DNA from: UBA12191 sp009937185
Lineage (GTDB): Bacteria; Planctomycetota; UBA8108; UBA1146
Length of the DNA: 64,000 nt
Direction: 5' to 3'
Assembly: GCA_938075155.1 (NCBI GenBank)
Contig: CALJGL010000011.1
Coordinates: 124,001-188,000 of the forward strand
Both the position numbers and the translations under genes were made by a program. The notes beneath the pieces were generated by a model. The model saw nothing but the letters and a program-made list of their open reading frames with translations. It had not been told where the DNA came from and did not search any database. This document shows, one piece after another, positions 47,785 through 56,608 of the stretch (positions are counted from its first letter, which is position 1; every line of letters begins with the position of its first letter).

Positions 47785-47965
47785 CGAATGATCCTTTCTT
47801 GGTCTACAGGACGGACAACTACGGTCTTTTTGACGTCCATGAGACCCATTTCAATGAAGCAGGGTGCGACGTCCCCCTGCTGCATGCAGTTTGCCACGAG
47901 CCGGGTTCATACGAAAGGGACAGCCACAAGATTCATGCATTGCATATTCTCGGACGGGATAAAAG

Positions 47966-48005
47966 AAACAGGGTCCCTGGAAGTCTGCTTCCCGGGACCC
48001 TGTTT
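47966..48005 (-). terminator. Terminator after the HTH/TM gene
   Basis: AAACAGGGTCCC and GGGACCCTGTTT form a perfect 12-bp stem, with inner GGAAG/CTTCC. CTTTT follows on the minus strand. It lies 26 bases past the stop at 48032. Confidence 0.9.
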
Positions 48006-48031
48006 GTGCCAATGATGTCTACACTCTTGAT

Positions 48032-48679
48032 TTACAAGGTGTTGACGATCGATTCGACGAGACCGTTCATGAAGTTGACCGCTCCGTGATCACCCCACTC
48101 GGGGAATGCTCCCCCGCCTGTCATGAGGTTCATCAACAAGGCTGCTGGAATGAGCAAGCAAAGAATGGTCAATACAAGGAGAACTGTCATTGCTGTGGCG
48201 GGCTTCTTCCTCACCAACTGCATCTCTGTATTCCCTGCGAAAAGCATGTCGTCAGATCCGGCGTCTCCGGATTCGTCAGACATTTCAGCTTCAAAATCGA
48301 AGGAATCGAGAGAGAGGTCGTCAGTATCGATCACCGTCTCATCTCCAACTCCACCGAGATTCAGCTCTGTCTCTCCCTCAAGAAGAGAAGAACCGTCGTC
48401 CTCGAGAAGACCTTCGATATTCAACACAGTCTCATCTGTGGAGAAATCTTCCAATTCGAGACCATCATCCTCCAGCATCCCTGAACTATCTTCGGAGAGT
48501 ACCACTGTGGGTTCCGTTGAACGGCTCTCTTTGTATGTATTCAGTTCCTGCTGGCTGAAGTAGACCTCGCCACCATCGTGTTCTGCACGGATCTCCTGAT
48601 TACTCACGAGGCCCTGAAGTTCTTCCGCTGAAACACCGAGGTGTTGAGCGGCCTGGTCAAAGTTCAATCGATCAGACAT
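48032..48679 (-). CDS. Membrane protein with N-terminal excisionase-like HTH
   Basis: Residues 1-50 form a helix-turn-helix of the MerR/excisionase type (FDQAAQHLGVSAEELQGLVS...VYFSQQEL). Residues 52-150 are a very acidic linker. One membrane helix follows at about 160-182 (MTVLLVLTILCLLIPAALLM) and a short tail. Topology places the HTH in the cytoplasm. It may bind DNA or another protein at the membrane. No family name is known to me. Confidence 0.7.
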   Translation of the reverse strand: MSDRLNFDQAAQHLGVSAEELQGLVSNQEIRAEHDGGEVYFSQQELNTYKESRSTEPTVVLSEDSSGMLEDDGLELEDFSTDETVLNIEGLLEDDGSSLLEGETELNLGGVGDETVIDTDDLSLDSFDFEAEMSDESGDAGSDDMLFAGNTEMQLVRKKPATAMTVLLVLTILCLLIPAALLMNLMTGGGAFPEWGDHGAVNFMNGLVESIVNTL

Positions 48680-48707
48680 GAATCGAAACCTTCCTTGAGA
48701 GGACGCT

Positions 48708-49097
48708 CTATTTGCGGCCCGCTTCTTTCATGGCCTTGACAGATGGCTTTTGCTTACCCTTTTGCGAGTATTCCTGCGGCACCATGTCGTAGGACAAATC
48801 ACGGACACTATGGACATTGAACCCGTTACCGGATTCGAATCCTGTCCAAAGTTTTTTAGTATTTGTATCAAAAATCGCAAGACCCTCTGCGGCTCCTTTA
48901 CCCTGCATTACGAAGGGTGCCATCAGGAAACCATTGCTAGCTCCTGCGGATTGACCGTGAGCGACGAGAGGACTCGTGGCCGAGGATCCCCCCCAAATAT
49001 TGGCTCCGAGAGATATGCCCAATATCAACGGCAACCAAAAAGTGCGAGACCGGATCTGGTTCTCTGGGCTTTGTTTCTCTGTGGTGTGCTCATTCAT
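48708..49097 (-). CDS. Small secreted protein, unknown (129 aa)
   Basis: An N-terminal membrane or signal segment (FWLPLILGISLGANIWGG) is followed by a small, probably beta domain (LAIFDTNTKKLWT, NVHSVRDLSYDMVPQEY) and a basic tail. The ATG at 49097 with AAGGA eight bases upstream is preferred to the longer frame. It precedes the HTH/TM gene by 28 bases on the same strand. Confidence 0.65.
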   Translation of the reverse strand: MNEHTTEKQSPENQIRSRTFWLPLILGISLGANIWGGSSATSPLVAHGQSAGASNGFLMAPFVMQGKGAAEGLAIFDTNTKKLWTGFESGNGFNVHSVRDLSYDMVPQEYSQKGKQKPSVKAMKEAGRK

Positions 49098-49336
49098 GAT
49101 TTCATTCCTTTCATACGTTTCAACAAAGTTGTCGACCGGAAACAAACGGTTCAATCGGAATCCGACCGCACCCCTCCGACAAATGTCCCCGTGGAGGGCT
49201 GACTTGTTCCCACCATTCAGTTCTGACAAGAACTTCGAATCACAGCCCCATCAAAGAGGATGACGAACAAGTCGAAAATCTATTCTAAACACATGACCTA
49301 AAACAGGGGGCTCTTTAGGGATCCCGGAATTTAGGG

Positions 49337-49378
49337 TCTAGGATGCCGGAGGCACTTGTGCCCTCCTGTATTCCTAGA
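49337..49378. repeat. Long imperfect hairpin after recG
   Basis: Outer arms TCTAGGA/TCCTAGA and inner GGAGGCAC/GTGCCCTCC pair with one bulge around a 2-3 base loop. No T run follows on the minus strand, so a REP-like element or processing site is possible. Confidence 0.55.
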
Positions 49379-49397
49379 CAGGGATTGTAGCCCGGCT

Positions 49398-51536
49398 TTA
49401 TCCTTCGGCAAGAGGTCCATCCAGTCTTCCCGAGCCCTCTTCTTCGGAACGCCCGAGGTCCTTCCCTGGCCCGAGATACCGGCCCAGGCGCTCCCTGAGC
49501 CCCCCGAAATCCGCTGAGGTCCCTTGGCTGAGTTGCGCCATAGCGACCTCTGACAAGGCTTTAAACGCCTCTAGATCGCGTAGAGGACGTGCCAGAAGGA
49601 ATTTCCCCTGTCCACTCTGTCGGACTCCCTGAACCTCTCCGCCCCCCCGTAGTTCCAGATCTCGCTCAGCAATCCGGAATCCATCATCTTCTTCGATAAA
49701 GGCCAGAAGTCGCTCTTCCGTCTCAGGCTTAGGGTCTTCGACGGTAAAGAAACACCATGAGGCGCGGTCACCTCGTCCCACTCGTCCACGAAGTTGATGT
49801 AACTGAGATAATCCAAATCGATCGGCATTCTCGATCCAGAGGACCGACAGCTCTGGGACATCCAGCCCGACCTCAACGATGCTTGTAGCGACCAGAACTG
49901 GAGACACTCCCTGACGAAATTGATCCATGTTCACAGATCTGTCCTCAGCAGGAAGACGACCGTGAAGTTGAACGATTCCAAAAGATCCTAATTTTGTTTC
50001 CTGCAACTTTGAGACGAGTTGCTCGACCCCAAGCGGATCATCGCCATCACCATCTTCGATGCGAGGAACGACAAACAGAACCCGATGTCCTGATTCGATT
50101 TCCTTGCACAAAAAATCAACGGCTTGTGAAAACTTGTCGAACGGAACCTGCCTCGTGCTCACAGGCTTCCGACCAGGTGGCTTTTCATCGACTCGACTGA
50201 GATCAAATTCACCTCGCAAAGCTAAAGCCAAACTGCGAGGTATTGGAGTTGCCGAGAGATGTAAACGATGAACATCTTTTCCTTTGGCGGCTAATTTCTG
50301 TCGTTGTTGAACACCAAATTTTTGTTCTTCATCTACGATAACGAGACCCAAGTCCTTAAACTCCACAGAGGACGATATCAAAGCATGAGTACCCACGACG
50401 ATATTCACTTCACCATCGGTAAGACCTGCTTTTTCCGTTGCGGAGGTCCCCGAAACAACACGAGCGATTTTTAATCGAGATCCCTGGAGTAAACTCTCCA
50501 AGGTTTGCAAATGTTGATCCGCTAAAGTCGTGGTTGGCGCCAATAGAGCCGCCTGCCTTCCATGAGCAACGGTCGCGAGCAGGGCCCAAATGGCCACTGC
50601 CGTTTTCCCGCTACCCACGTCTCCTTGCACCAATCGTGCCATCGGGAAACCTGCCGCTAGGTCTTGCCGGATCTCATCGACGACCCTCAACTGAGCATTC
50701 GTAAAGGTAAATGGAAACCGAGACATGATCCGTTTCTCAAGATCTTCTCCGACCTCCATCGGCTCAACTGAGCGACTTTGCCGAGCCTTGCGAGCCTTCG
50801 CTTGTCCCTCAGCATGGAGATACATTTCCAAGCGGGCTAATTGGTGTCGACAAGTTTCAATCTCTGCCGAACTCTTTGGACAATGAAGCCCCATATAGAG
50901 TCCATGGACTTCACGCTCGGAGGTCAGTATCTCAGAGAGAGTCACCGACAATTGAAGATCCATCTGCAAAACTTGATCGATACAACGACGCAAGAGATCC
51001 TGGGAGACACCTGCCGTCGCCTTGTACACTGAGACTAACTGACCATGCCCAGGAGGACGGGGATCTCTTTCTTCGGCAGCGAAAACGGTCGGATGCCCCA
51101 TCGTCGGCCGTCGAAAGAATCGGACTCCAGAGGTGACCCACCCTCGAAAGCCTTTACGAAGCGGAGGTCGAAATCTCTTGGGCATAAACCACTGAAGTGT
51201 GATTTCTGTCCCCATGTCGTCTTCACAAAGGAAGACACATTCCCAGCGTCCCTGCCCCGCTGGAATCCAAACAGGATCTTCTGGAACGACACCAAACAAA
51301 CTCCTTCGATCTCCTTCCGGAACATCTCGGAGAGCCCCCCGTAATTCCAAGTCTTCATATCGAACAGGAATATGATGGAGAAGGTCACCGAGATTATTAA
51401 TTCCCAGTTTTTCGAGATGGCGAGAGATCACCGGGCCTACTCCCTTGAGAGTCGTGACCCGTTGAAGTAGTGGATCATTTCCCGCGGGTTGAGGAGCGGC
51501 TCCTGAATCAGAGGATTTCGGGGACCGATTCTGCAC
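49398..51536 (-). CDS. recG: ATP-dependent DNA helicase RecG
   Basis: It remodels stalled forks and branched DNA. An N-terminal wedge/OB region (LKGVGPVISRHLEKLGI) precedes superfamily 2 motifs: I GDVGSGKT, II DEEQKFG, III SATPIPRS, V VATSIVEVGLDVP and VI QLRGRVGRG. The DEEQ box is closer to Mfd than to the usual RecG DEQH. The GTG start has GGAGG seven bases upstream. Length 712 is normal. It follows dnaA by 40 bases. Confidence 0.95.
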   Translation of the reverse strand: MQNRSPKSSDSGAAPQPAGNDPLLQRVTTLKGVGPVISRHLEKLGINNLGDLLHHIPVRYEDLELRGALRDVPEGDRRSLFGVVPEDPVWIPAGQGRWECVFLCEDDMGTEITLQWFMPKRFRPPLRKGFRGWVTSGVRFFRRPTMGHPTVFAAEERDPRPPGHGQLVSVYKATAGVSQDLLRRCIDQVLQMDLQLSVTLSEILTSEREVHGLYMGLHCPKSSAEIETCRHQLARLEMYLHAEGQAKARKARQSRSVEPMEVGEDLEKRIMSRFPFTFTNAQLRVVDEIRQDLAAGFPMARLVQGDVGSGKTAVAIWALLATVAHGRQAALLAPTTTLADQHLQTLESLLQGSRLKIARVVSGTSATEKAGLTDGEVNIVVGTHALISSSVEFKDLGLVIVDEEQKFGVQQRQKLAAKGKDVHRLHLSATPIPRSLALALRGEFDLSRVDEKPPGRKPVSTRQVPFDKFSQAVDFLCKEIESGHRVLFVVPRIEDGDGDDPLGVEQLVSKLQETKLGSFGIVQLHGRLPAEDRSVNMDQFRQGVSPVLVATSIVEVGLDVPELSVLWIENADRFGLSQLHQLRGRVGRGDRASWCFFTVEDPKPETEERLLAFIEEDDGFRIAERDLELRGGGEVQGVRQSGQGKFLLARPLRDLEAFKALSEVAMAQLSQGTSADFGGLRERLGRYLGPGKDLGRSEEEGSGRLDGPLAEG

Positions 51537-51576
51537 AGTACTGCCTCCAGAGGAACCCGGACTGAATAGAACGTAC

Positions 51577-53178
51577 TCAGCCTCTGAGTTCCCGGATCAA
51601 TCTATTCACCTCTTCACGGAGGTGTTCGTCTTCGTTGATTTTCTCACGGATCTTTCGATGTGCGCTACTCGCAGTCGCGTGAGAACGACCTCCGAGTGCC
51701 GCTCCTATCTCTAAGTTTGATCGATTCGTCAAAATTTTCGCCAGATAGATGGCTACGTTTCTCGCCATAGAAGTATTCCGAGTACGAGATCGAGATTGAA
51801 TCTCTTCCGGCGGAATTGACCAACGTCGAGCGACAGACTCCACGATCACATCCATCGTGATGACTCTCTGCCCAGATCGCACCATCGGCTCGAGACATCT
51901 TTGAGCAAGCCCAAGATCGATCACTTCACCTGTGAGATCCGATTGCGCCTCCAAGCGAGTAAAGGCCCCCAGCAATTCACGGACACTGGTTCGAATGTTA
52001 TCTGCGATAAAATGAAGTACTTCTCCGGGGACCTGAATGCCACTCCGAATCGACTGTCTCTCCAAAATAGACAAGCGTGTCTCTAGATCTGGAGGATCGA
52101 GACGTACGACAAGCCCAGCAGAGAATCTATTCTTTAAATGCTGGTGAAGAAACTGACACCGACGGGGCGGAACGTCGCAAGCCAATAAGACTTGGCCACC
52201 CGATTGATTAATGACGTCAATCGTCTCAAGTAATTCTTCTTGACTGTTTTTCTTACCCGCAATCATTTGAACATCGTCGATTACCAAAACTTTAAGACTG
52301 CGGAAATCTTCACGAAATTGGGGAATCTTTTTTTGTTGAAGAGCTCTGACGAAGAGTTGTACAAACTTCTCACATTGTACGTAACGAATCCGTCGTTCTC
52401 CCTGAATGAAAAATTGGCGAGTTAACGCCTGCAGCAAATGAGTCTTGCCTAATCCACTCCCACCATGAAGGAAAAGCGGATTAAAAGAATTCCCGGGAGA
52501 TCTCAGAACATCTTTGACCGCGGAGTAGGCCACCTGATTCGACTTTCCTACAACAAATCGATCGAGAGTTAAATCTCTACGAATCCCTGCAGGTATAGGA
52601 GAGGCCGATATAGCCGGAGCAACCGCCATCGCTGGGCGACGTTTTTCAGATCCGTTGTTCGTTGAAAAGCGAGGCTTTGATTCAGAAGTAGAATCGGGCT
52701 TTAAAATCAAGGAAACGTCAGTTTTGGATTCCTCATTCAAAGAAGCTTCTGCAGAAGTTCCAATAGCATTTCCGGATCCTGAAGTATTGTCGGACTCCGA
52801 GACCGTAATCTTCCAGCGAACAGGACCCAAACCTTGCTTACGAACGATGCGATTCAAGGAGTCGCCATATGATTTTTGTAGATAATCTCTCACAAAAGCG
52901 GACGGAACCGAAAGCAGAACGAGCTCCTCGTTTGCTTGCTCCACCTTTATCTTCTGAAACCATCTTTGACGAATCCTGGGGCTAACTTCTCCTTCGAGTT
53001 GATCCAATACAGATGAAAAGATCTCCTCAGCAGTGGAATGCGCAGATCGGATTTCAGGGCGAACTTCGGAGGTCACGGAATTCTTAGCACCGGCGCTAAC
53101 ACGCTGGCGAGATTCCGATTCTTCGTTTTTTTCGCTCCCAATGTATCCCGAGATCAATGGATCCCTCTGCTTCCCCAT
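51577..53178 (-). CDS. dnaA: Chromosomal replication initiator DnaA
   Basis: Residues about 45-115 are domain I (EIFSSVLDQLEGEVSP...WF), followed by a long variable linker. The AAA+ domain III carries FLHGGSGLGKTHLLQA, VLVIDDVQMI and NRFSAGL. Domain IV has the DNA-binding helix (SNLEIGAALGGRSHATASSAHRKI). The ATG at 53178 has only a weak Shine-Dalgarno, and the frame is open to 53328. Either way, 45 or more residues precede domain I. No dnaN is adjacent. Confidence 0.93.
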   Translation of the reverse strand: MGKQRDPLISGYIGSEKNEESESRQRVSAGAKNSVTSEVRPEIRSAHSTAEEIFSSVLDQLEGEVSPRIRQRWFQKIKVEQANEELVLLSVPSAFVRDYLQKSYGDSLNRIVRKQGLGPVRWKITVSESDNTSGSGNAIGTSAEASLNEESKTDVSLILKPDSTSESKPRFSTNNGSEKRRPAMAVAPAISASPIPAGIRRDLTLDRFVVGKSNQVAYSAVKDVLRSPGNSFNPLFLHGGSGLGKTHLLQALTRQFFIQGERRIRYVQCEKFVQLFVRALQQKKIPQFREDFRSLKVLVIDDVQMIAGKKNSQEELLETIDVINQSGGQVLLACDVPPRRCQFLHQHLKNRFSAGLVVRLDPPDLETRLSILERQSIRSGIQVPGEVLHFIADNIRTSVRELLGAFTRLEAQSDLTGEVIDLGLAQRCLEPMVRSGQRVITMDVIVESVARRWSIPPEEIQSRSRTRNTSMARNVAIYLAKILTNRSNLEIGAALGGRSHATASSAHRKIREKINEDEHLREEVNRLIRELRG

Positions 53179-53796
53179 GTCCGAAACCAGTTCCACCCCT
53201 GCACCGCAGAGATGATTCGAATCGTTGCCGAAGCGATTCGCTAAGACACCATCCTGATCGAGGAGATCAGAACACAGTGCTTGCTGGATGAAGAGGGAAA
53301 GGTCAGCGAAAACAACTTCTGTAATCACCCCTGCATTGCTGCGAAGGAAGTGATCAAAGTTACCATCTTCGGTATCAGGAAATATCCCAGAAGCTCCACC
53401 GAAAACTGCACCTTCACAGTCTTACGATGACTCTCTCGTGTTGGCTCACCATGCACATCGCATATGATCTTTGAGTTCGATTCACCCCCCCGGGCAAACC
53501 TAAGAAGATCGTCCAACAGGACACATTCCCCACAAGGAACCTTACCTTATGAAATCCAGTCAGTCGGGGGAGATCAAATCGATACTCTTGTCATTCCATT
53601 AACCCTCAAAAACCCTCAAAAACCATTTAGCACAGAAAAATGAATCCGAAATGGATCAATTTTCTCAGTCCGGTTTTCAAGAGGAGGGATCAAGAGTTGA
53701 TCGCGACTCACCCTGACAGGCAAGGGGCGAAGTTAGCAAAGTGAGGAGGCTCTGGCAAGGGTCGCCTCCCGAACTTTTTCTCAAAGGGGCCTACGG
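53179..53796. other. Region upstream of dnaA
   Basis: Its first 150 bases may be the dnaA N-terminus. There is no supported gene in the rest. A 10-bp tandem repeat (AACCCTCAAA, 2.3 copies, 53601-53624) and a hairpin (GGAGGC/GCCTCC, 53745-53769) are present. No cluster of DnaA boxes matching TTATCCACA was seen; one 7-of-9 match (TTCCCCACA, about 53526) is not enough. Confidence 0.5.
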
Positions 53797-54636
53797 TTAT
53801 CGGCCAGCCTTTTTTAACTTTTCTATATTTTTTTCATGCTCAATACGCAGTTTTTCCTGCTGTTGATACCACTGGCTCCATACTCGGTGATGACGCTTTC
53901 TCATCTCGTGCTGATCTTCCGCTGACCAGGGAAAACTCTGGGGAATTCCGCTGATATTTCCTGCGAGCTGAGCAGAAAATTTTCTGACCCAGAGATCCTT
54001 CGATGTTAATCCTGAAAGAGCCACTTCCATCGATTCATATCGTGGGAATTTGTTGAGTATTCTAAGTGCACAAATACGTGCTCTGACAAATTCGGAACGA
54101 GCCACAGGGAGAACATACGGAATCACCGATTCTCCCTTTCTGATGAGGTGGGTTTCGGCGCGAGTTCTATAATTGACTCTTTGCCTTTGTAAATCTTCTA
54201 TCCAACTCTCGACGTCCAGTAAGTCTTTTCCACTGAGAGGATTCAAAAGCTCCTCTTTGAATGCTTCTGTATTTCCTAAAGATTTTTTTTTCTCTTGAGC
54301 CCCCCCCACAGACTTGTCAGAGACGGGAAAGGGCACGGGCTTAAGAATCGGCTTAGTTTTCTTGCGCTTGGGGAATACTCGATCACCCGTTCGGCTGTTT
54401 TGCTCTACTTTAATGACTTCGGATTTTTTCCAACGAACCGTGCCATATGTGCCCACCTTGAGAATGACCTCCTGATCATCATTTTTGACGATCGTGCCAT
54501 CGATACGAGATCCATTTTGCAATTCAACAGTGTCACCTCGAACTGAGCTACAAAATCCAAAGCTCAGCACGAACACCAATGAGCACAGTGACAAACTTTG
54601 CAACGTCATCATGGGGAAAGAGAACAAACGTCCCAT
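53797..54636 (-). CDS. Secreted beta-domain protein with helical repeats
   Basis: A signal peptide (SLCSLVFVLSFGFCSSV) precedes a small beta domain (DTVELQNGSRIDGTIV...VRWKKSEVIKVE) like that of the Cys-rich protein at 16321. A Lys/Pro linker and HEAT-like helices follow (RARICALRILNKFPRYESM), ending in a charged coiled coil. The ATG at 54636 has GGAAG eight bases upstream. It follows mnmD with a 13-base overlap-free gap. Function is unknown. Confidence 0.65.
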   Translation of the reverse strand: MGRLFSFPMMTLQSLSLCSLVFVLSFGFCSSVRGDTVELQNGSRIDGTIVKNDDQEVILKVGTYGTVRWKKSEVIKVEQNSRTGDRVFPKRKKTKPILKPVPFPVSDKSVGGAQEKKKSLGNTEAFKEELLNPLSGKDLLDVESWIEDLQRQRVNYRTRAETHLIRKGESVIPYVLPVARSEFVRARICALRILNKFPRYESMEVALSGLTSKDLWVRKFSAQLAGNISGIPQSFPWSAEDQHEMRKRHHRVWSQWYQQQEKLRIEHEKNIEKLKKAGR

Positions 54637-54649
54637 GGGGTACTTCCGA

Positions 54650-55384
54650 TCATTCGGTGAGACGTTTCTCAAGAGAGCGTCTCTGCTTGGGGTCCAATGC
54701 TGGCAGCGGCGGATCTACACTCCCTTTTGATGCAAGGGTACCTGAAGATTTCCGGCCGACTCTCGGTCCTAGACCGATCTCCCATCCGGCTCTCATCAGA
54801 GACATACGAACAGAAGCGGCAACACTGTATGTTGAAAGTATACCACCCTTCGAAGAAACCTCCCAAAGAGCCCCTAGGAAGGAGGCTTGCCATGGTTCAG
54901 GGTTCTTTTTGGGAGAAAATGGATCGAGGAATATTGCGTCGAATTCTCCCGGTAACAGGGGGACTTGCTCCAAAGCATCACCTTGAATCAACTCCATTTT
55001 TAATCCTGTATTGGAGACCTCTCCCTCGACGACAAGTTGCTCCAGCAGTGTGGAAGTTTCTTTTCCAGGCAAAGAAGCGAAATGAGGTCGAAGATCCGAG
55101 AGACTCAGGAGTTCTTTTTCAAGGCTTACGACCTCGATCGAAACTTTTGGGGCTCTCGATTGTAACTCATGGAGTGCAATCCCCAAATTAACACCGAGCC
55201 CAAAGCCGACGTCCAGGAAACGAATGGCACCTTTCTGAAGGGCTACTTCAATCAGACGACAGGGTTCGACAAACCGTTTGAGCGCTTCTTTGTGAGCCCC
55301 ACACATAGAGTGATAGTGCTCTTCATACTCAGGATGAAAACGGGTCACTGAACCATCTTCTGTTAGGACGGGTTTGGAAGCCAA
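54650..55384 (-). CDS. mnmD: MnmC-type (MnmD) tRNA wobble-uridine methyltransferase
   Basis: This is a 244-residue AdoMet-dependent enzyme (LDVGFGLGVNLGIALHEL). The family-specific DAIFLDPFSPKKNPEPW is present, then SVAASVRMSLMRAGW. It should carry out the last methylation of mnm5(s2)U. The oxidase half of E. coli MnmC is absent. The start is TTG at 55384 with AGGAGAT upstream, overlapping cinA by 22 bases. Confidence 0.85.
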   Translation of the reverse strand: MASKPVLTEDGSVTRFHPEYEEHYHSMCGAHKEALKRFVEPCRLIEVALQKGAIRFLDVGFGLGVNLGIALHELQSRAPKVSIEVVSLEKELLSLSDLRPHFASLPGKETSTLLEQLVVEGEVSNTGLKMELIQGDALEQVPLLPGEFDAIFLDPFSPKKNPEPWQASFLGALWEVSSKGGILSTYSVAASVRMSLMRAGWEIGLGPRVGRKSSGTLASKGSVDPPLPALDPKQRRSLEKRLTE

Positions 55385-56598
55385 CCGGGTATCTCCTGTT
55401 TTCGCACCATGGAATGTAATGCTAATAATGCGAGGTTTGTGGTCAATCCCCGGATTCTTGTCCGGTCTCCGTTCAATTGATAACAATGTGAAGCGATGGA
55501 GTTTCGGGTGGCGAGTGCCACCCAAACAGTACCTACCGGTTTTTGGGAAGTTCCCCCATCCGGACCTGCGACGCCACTCACTGATACCGCTAGATCAGTT
55601 CCCGCCTTGATACGGGCGTTTTGTGCCATCTGCTCAACCACTTCCTTACTGACAGCTCCGTGGATCTCCATCAATCGAGGATCGACGTCGAGCTCTCGAG
55701 TTTTCGAAGGGTTCGAGTAACACACCCAACCACAGGGGAATACCCGACTCGACCCTGGAACATTTACCAGCCGACTACTGATCATGCCCCCTGTACAAGA
55801 CTCTGCTGTCGTCAGACTCAGTTTAGATCGGATCGCACTCTGGATCAGGTGCTCTTCTATGGACAATCCTCCAGTCCCAAGGAAATGTCCTTTGAACTCC
55901 TCTTTCACTTCTTGGGTGAGTGAAACCCCCACTGGAAGACGCACTTCAATCTGCCCCCAGTTTCGAACGCAAATATGATAGAGAACGTCAGCGGGAACAC
56001 GTTTTGCAATCCACTCATCCAGTTTGGACTCGGGCACAGCGACGAAATCCAAAATCTCCCCACTCTTCACGTCACCCTTGAGCGAAGCGACTTCAGGAAG
56101 AACAAAGTCTGCCAACATCCCCTTGAACTCATGCGGTACTCCGGGAAGAGCAATAACCTTGCGATCCGAAGAACCCTCAATAACAAATCCAGGAGCACTA
56201 CCTCTAGAATTTTCGAGGATACGAGCCCCCTCGGGGAAAAACGCCTGCCGTCTGTTGTTCTCTGCTGGCTCGATACCATGAGCCCGCATACGGTTTTTTA
56301 TGCCGTCCCAAACATGAGGAATCTCCAGCAGATTTAATCCAAACGCATTGGAGACCTCTTGGCGAGTTCGATCGTCTTCTGTAGGCCCCAGACCGCCCGA
56401 GATAATTATCCAATCAGCCTGACTCGATTTTTCTTTTAACGCCGCTGACAGTTCTCCAGGTGCATCACCAACACTCAGGTGCCATTTCACCTGCGCTGCG
56501 GTACCCAATAATTTTTCAGAAATGGTTTGGGAGTGGGCATCGAGAACTCGTCCTTCAAGTATCTCGTCGCCGACAGATATCACCCCTACTGTGATCAA
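55363..56598 (-). CDS. cinA: CinA-like protein (MoaB domain plus NMN amidase)
   Basis: Residues 1-170 form a MoCF-biosynthesis/MoaB-type domain (VGVISVGDEIL, SGGLGPTEDD, LPGVPHEF). Residues about 255-405 are the PncC domain that deamidates nicotinamide mononucleotide (TTAESCTGGMISSRLVNVPGSS, VSGVAGPDGGT). Together they recycle pyridine nucleotides. The start TTG at 56598 has GAGGAG six bases upstream, overlapping the tatC stop region; the frame extends earlier but would overlap tatC. Confidence 0.92.
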   Translation of the reverse strand: MITVGVISVGDEILEGRVLDAHSQTISEKLLGTAAQVKWHLSVGDAPGELSAALKEKSSQADWIIISGGLGPTEDDRTRQEVSNAFGLNLLEIPHVWDGIKNRMRAHGIEPAENNRRQAFFPEGARILENSRGSAPGFVIEGSSDRKVIALPGVPHEFKGMLADFVLPEVASLKGDVKSGEILDFVAVPESKLDEWIAKRVPADVLYHICVRNWGQIEVRLPVGVSLTQEVKEEFKGHFLGTGGLSIEEHLIQSAIRSKLSLTTAESCTGGMISSRLVNVPGSSRVFPCGWVCYSNPSKTRELDVDPRLMEIHGAVSKEVVEQMAQNARIKAGTDLAVSVSGVAGPDGGTSQKPVGTVWVALATRNSIASHCYQLNGDRTRIRGLTTNLALLALHSMVRKQEIPGWLPNPS

Positions 56599-56608
56599 TG
56601 GTTTCTCC

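Noticed and set aside
53745..53769. Terminator after the gene at 53797
   Set aside because: Six-bp stem with no T run; listed only as a hairpin.
53330..53796. oriC
   Set aside because: Only one weak 7-of-9 DnaA box; a cluster is needed.
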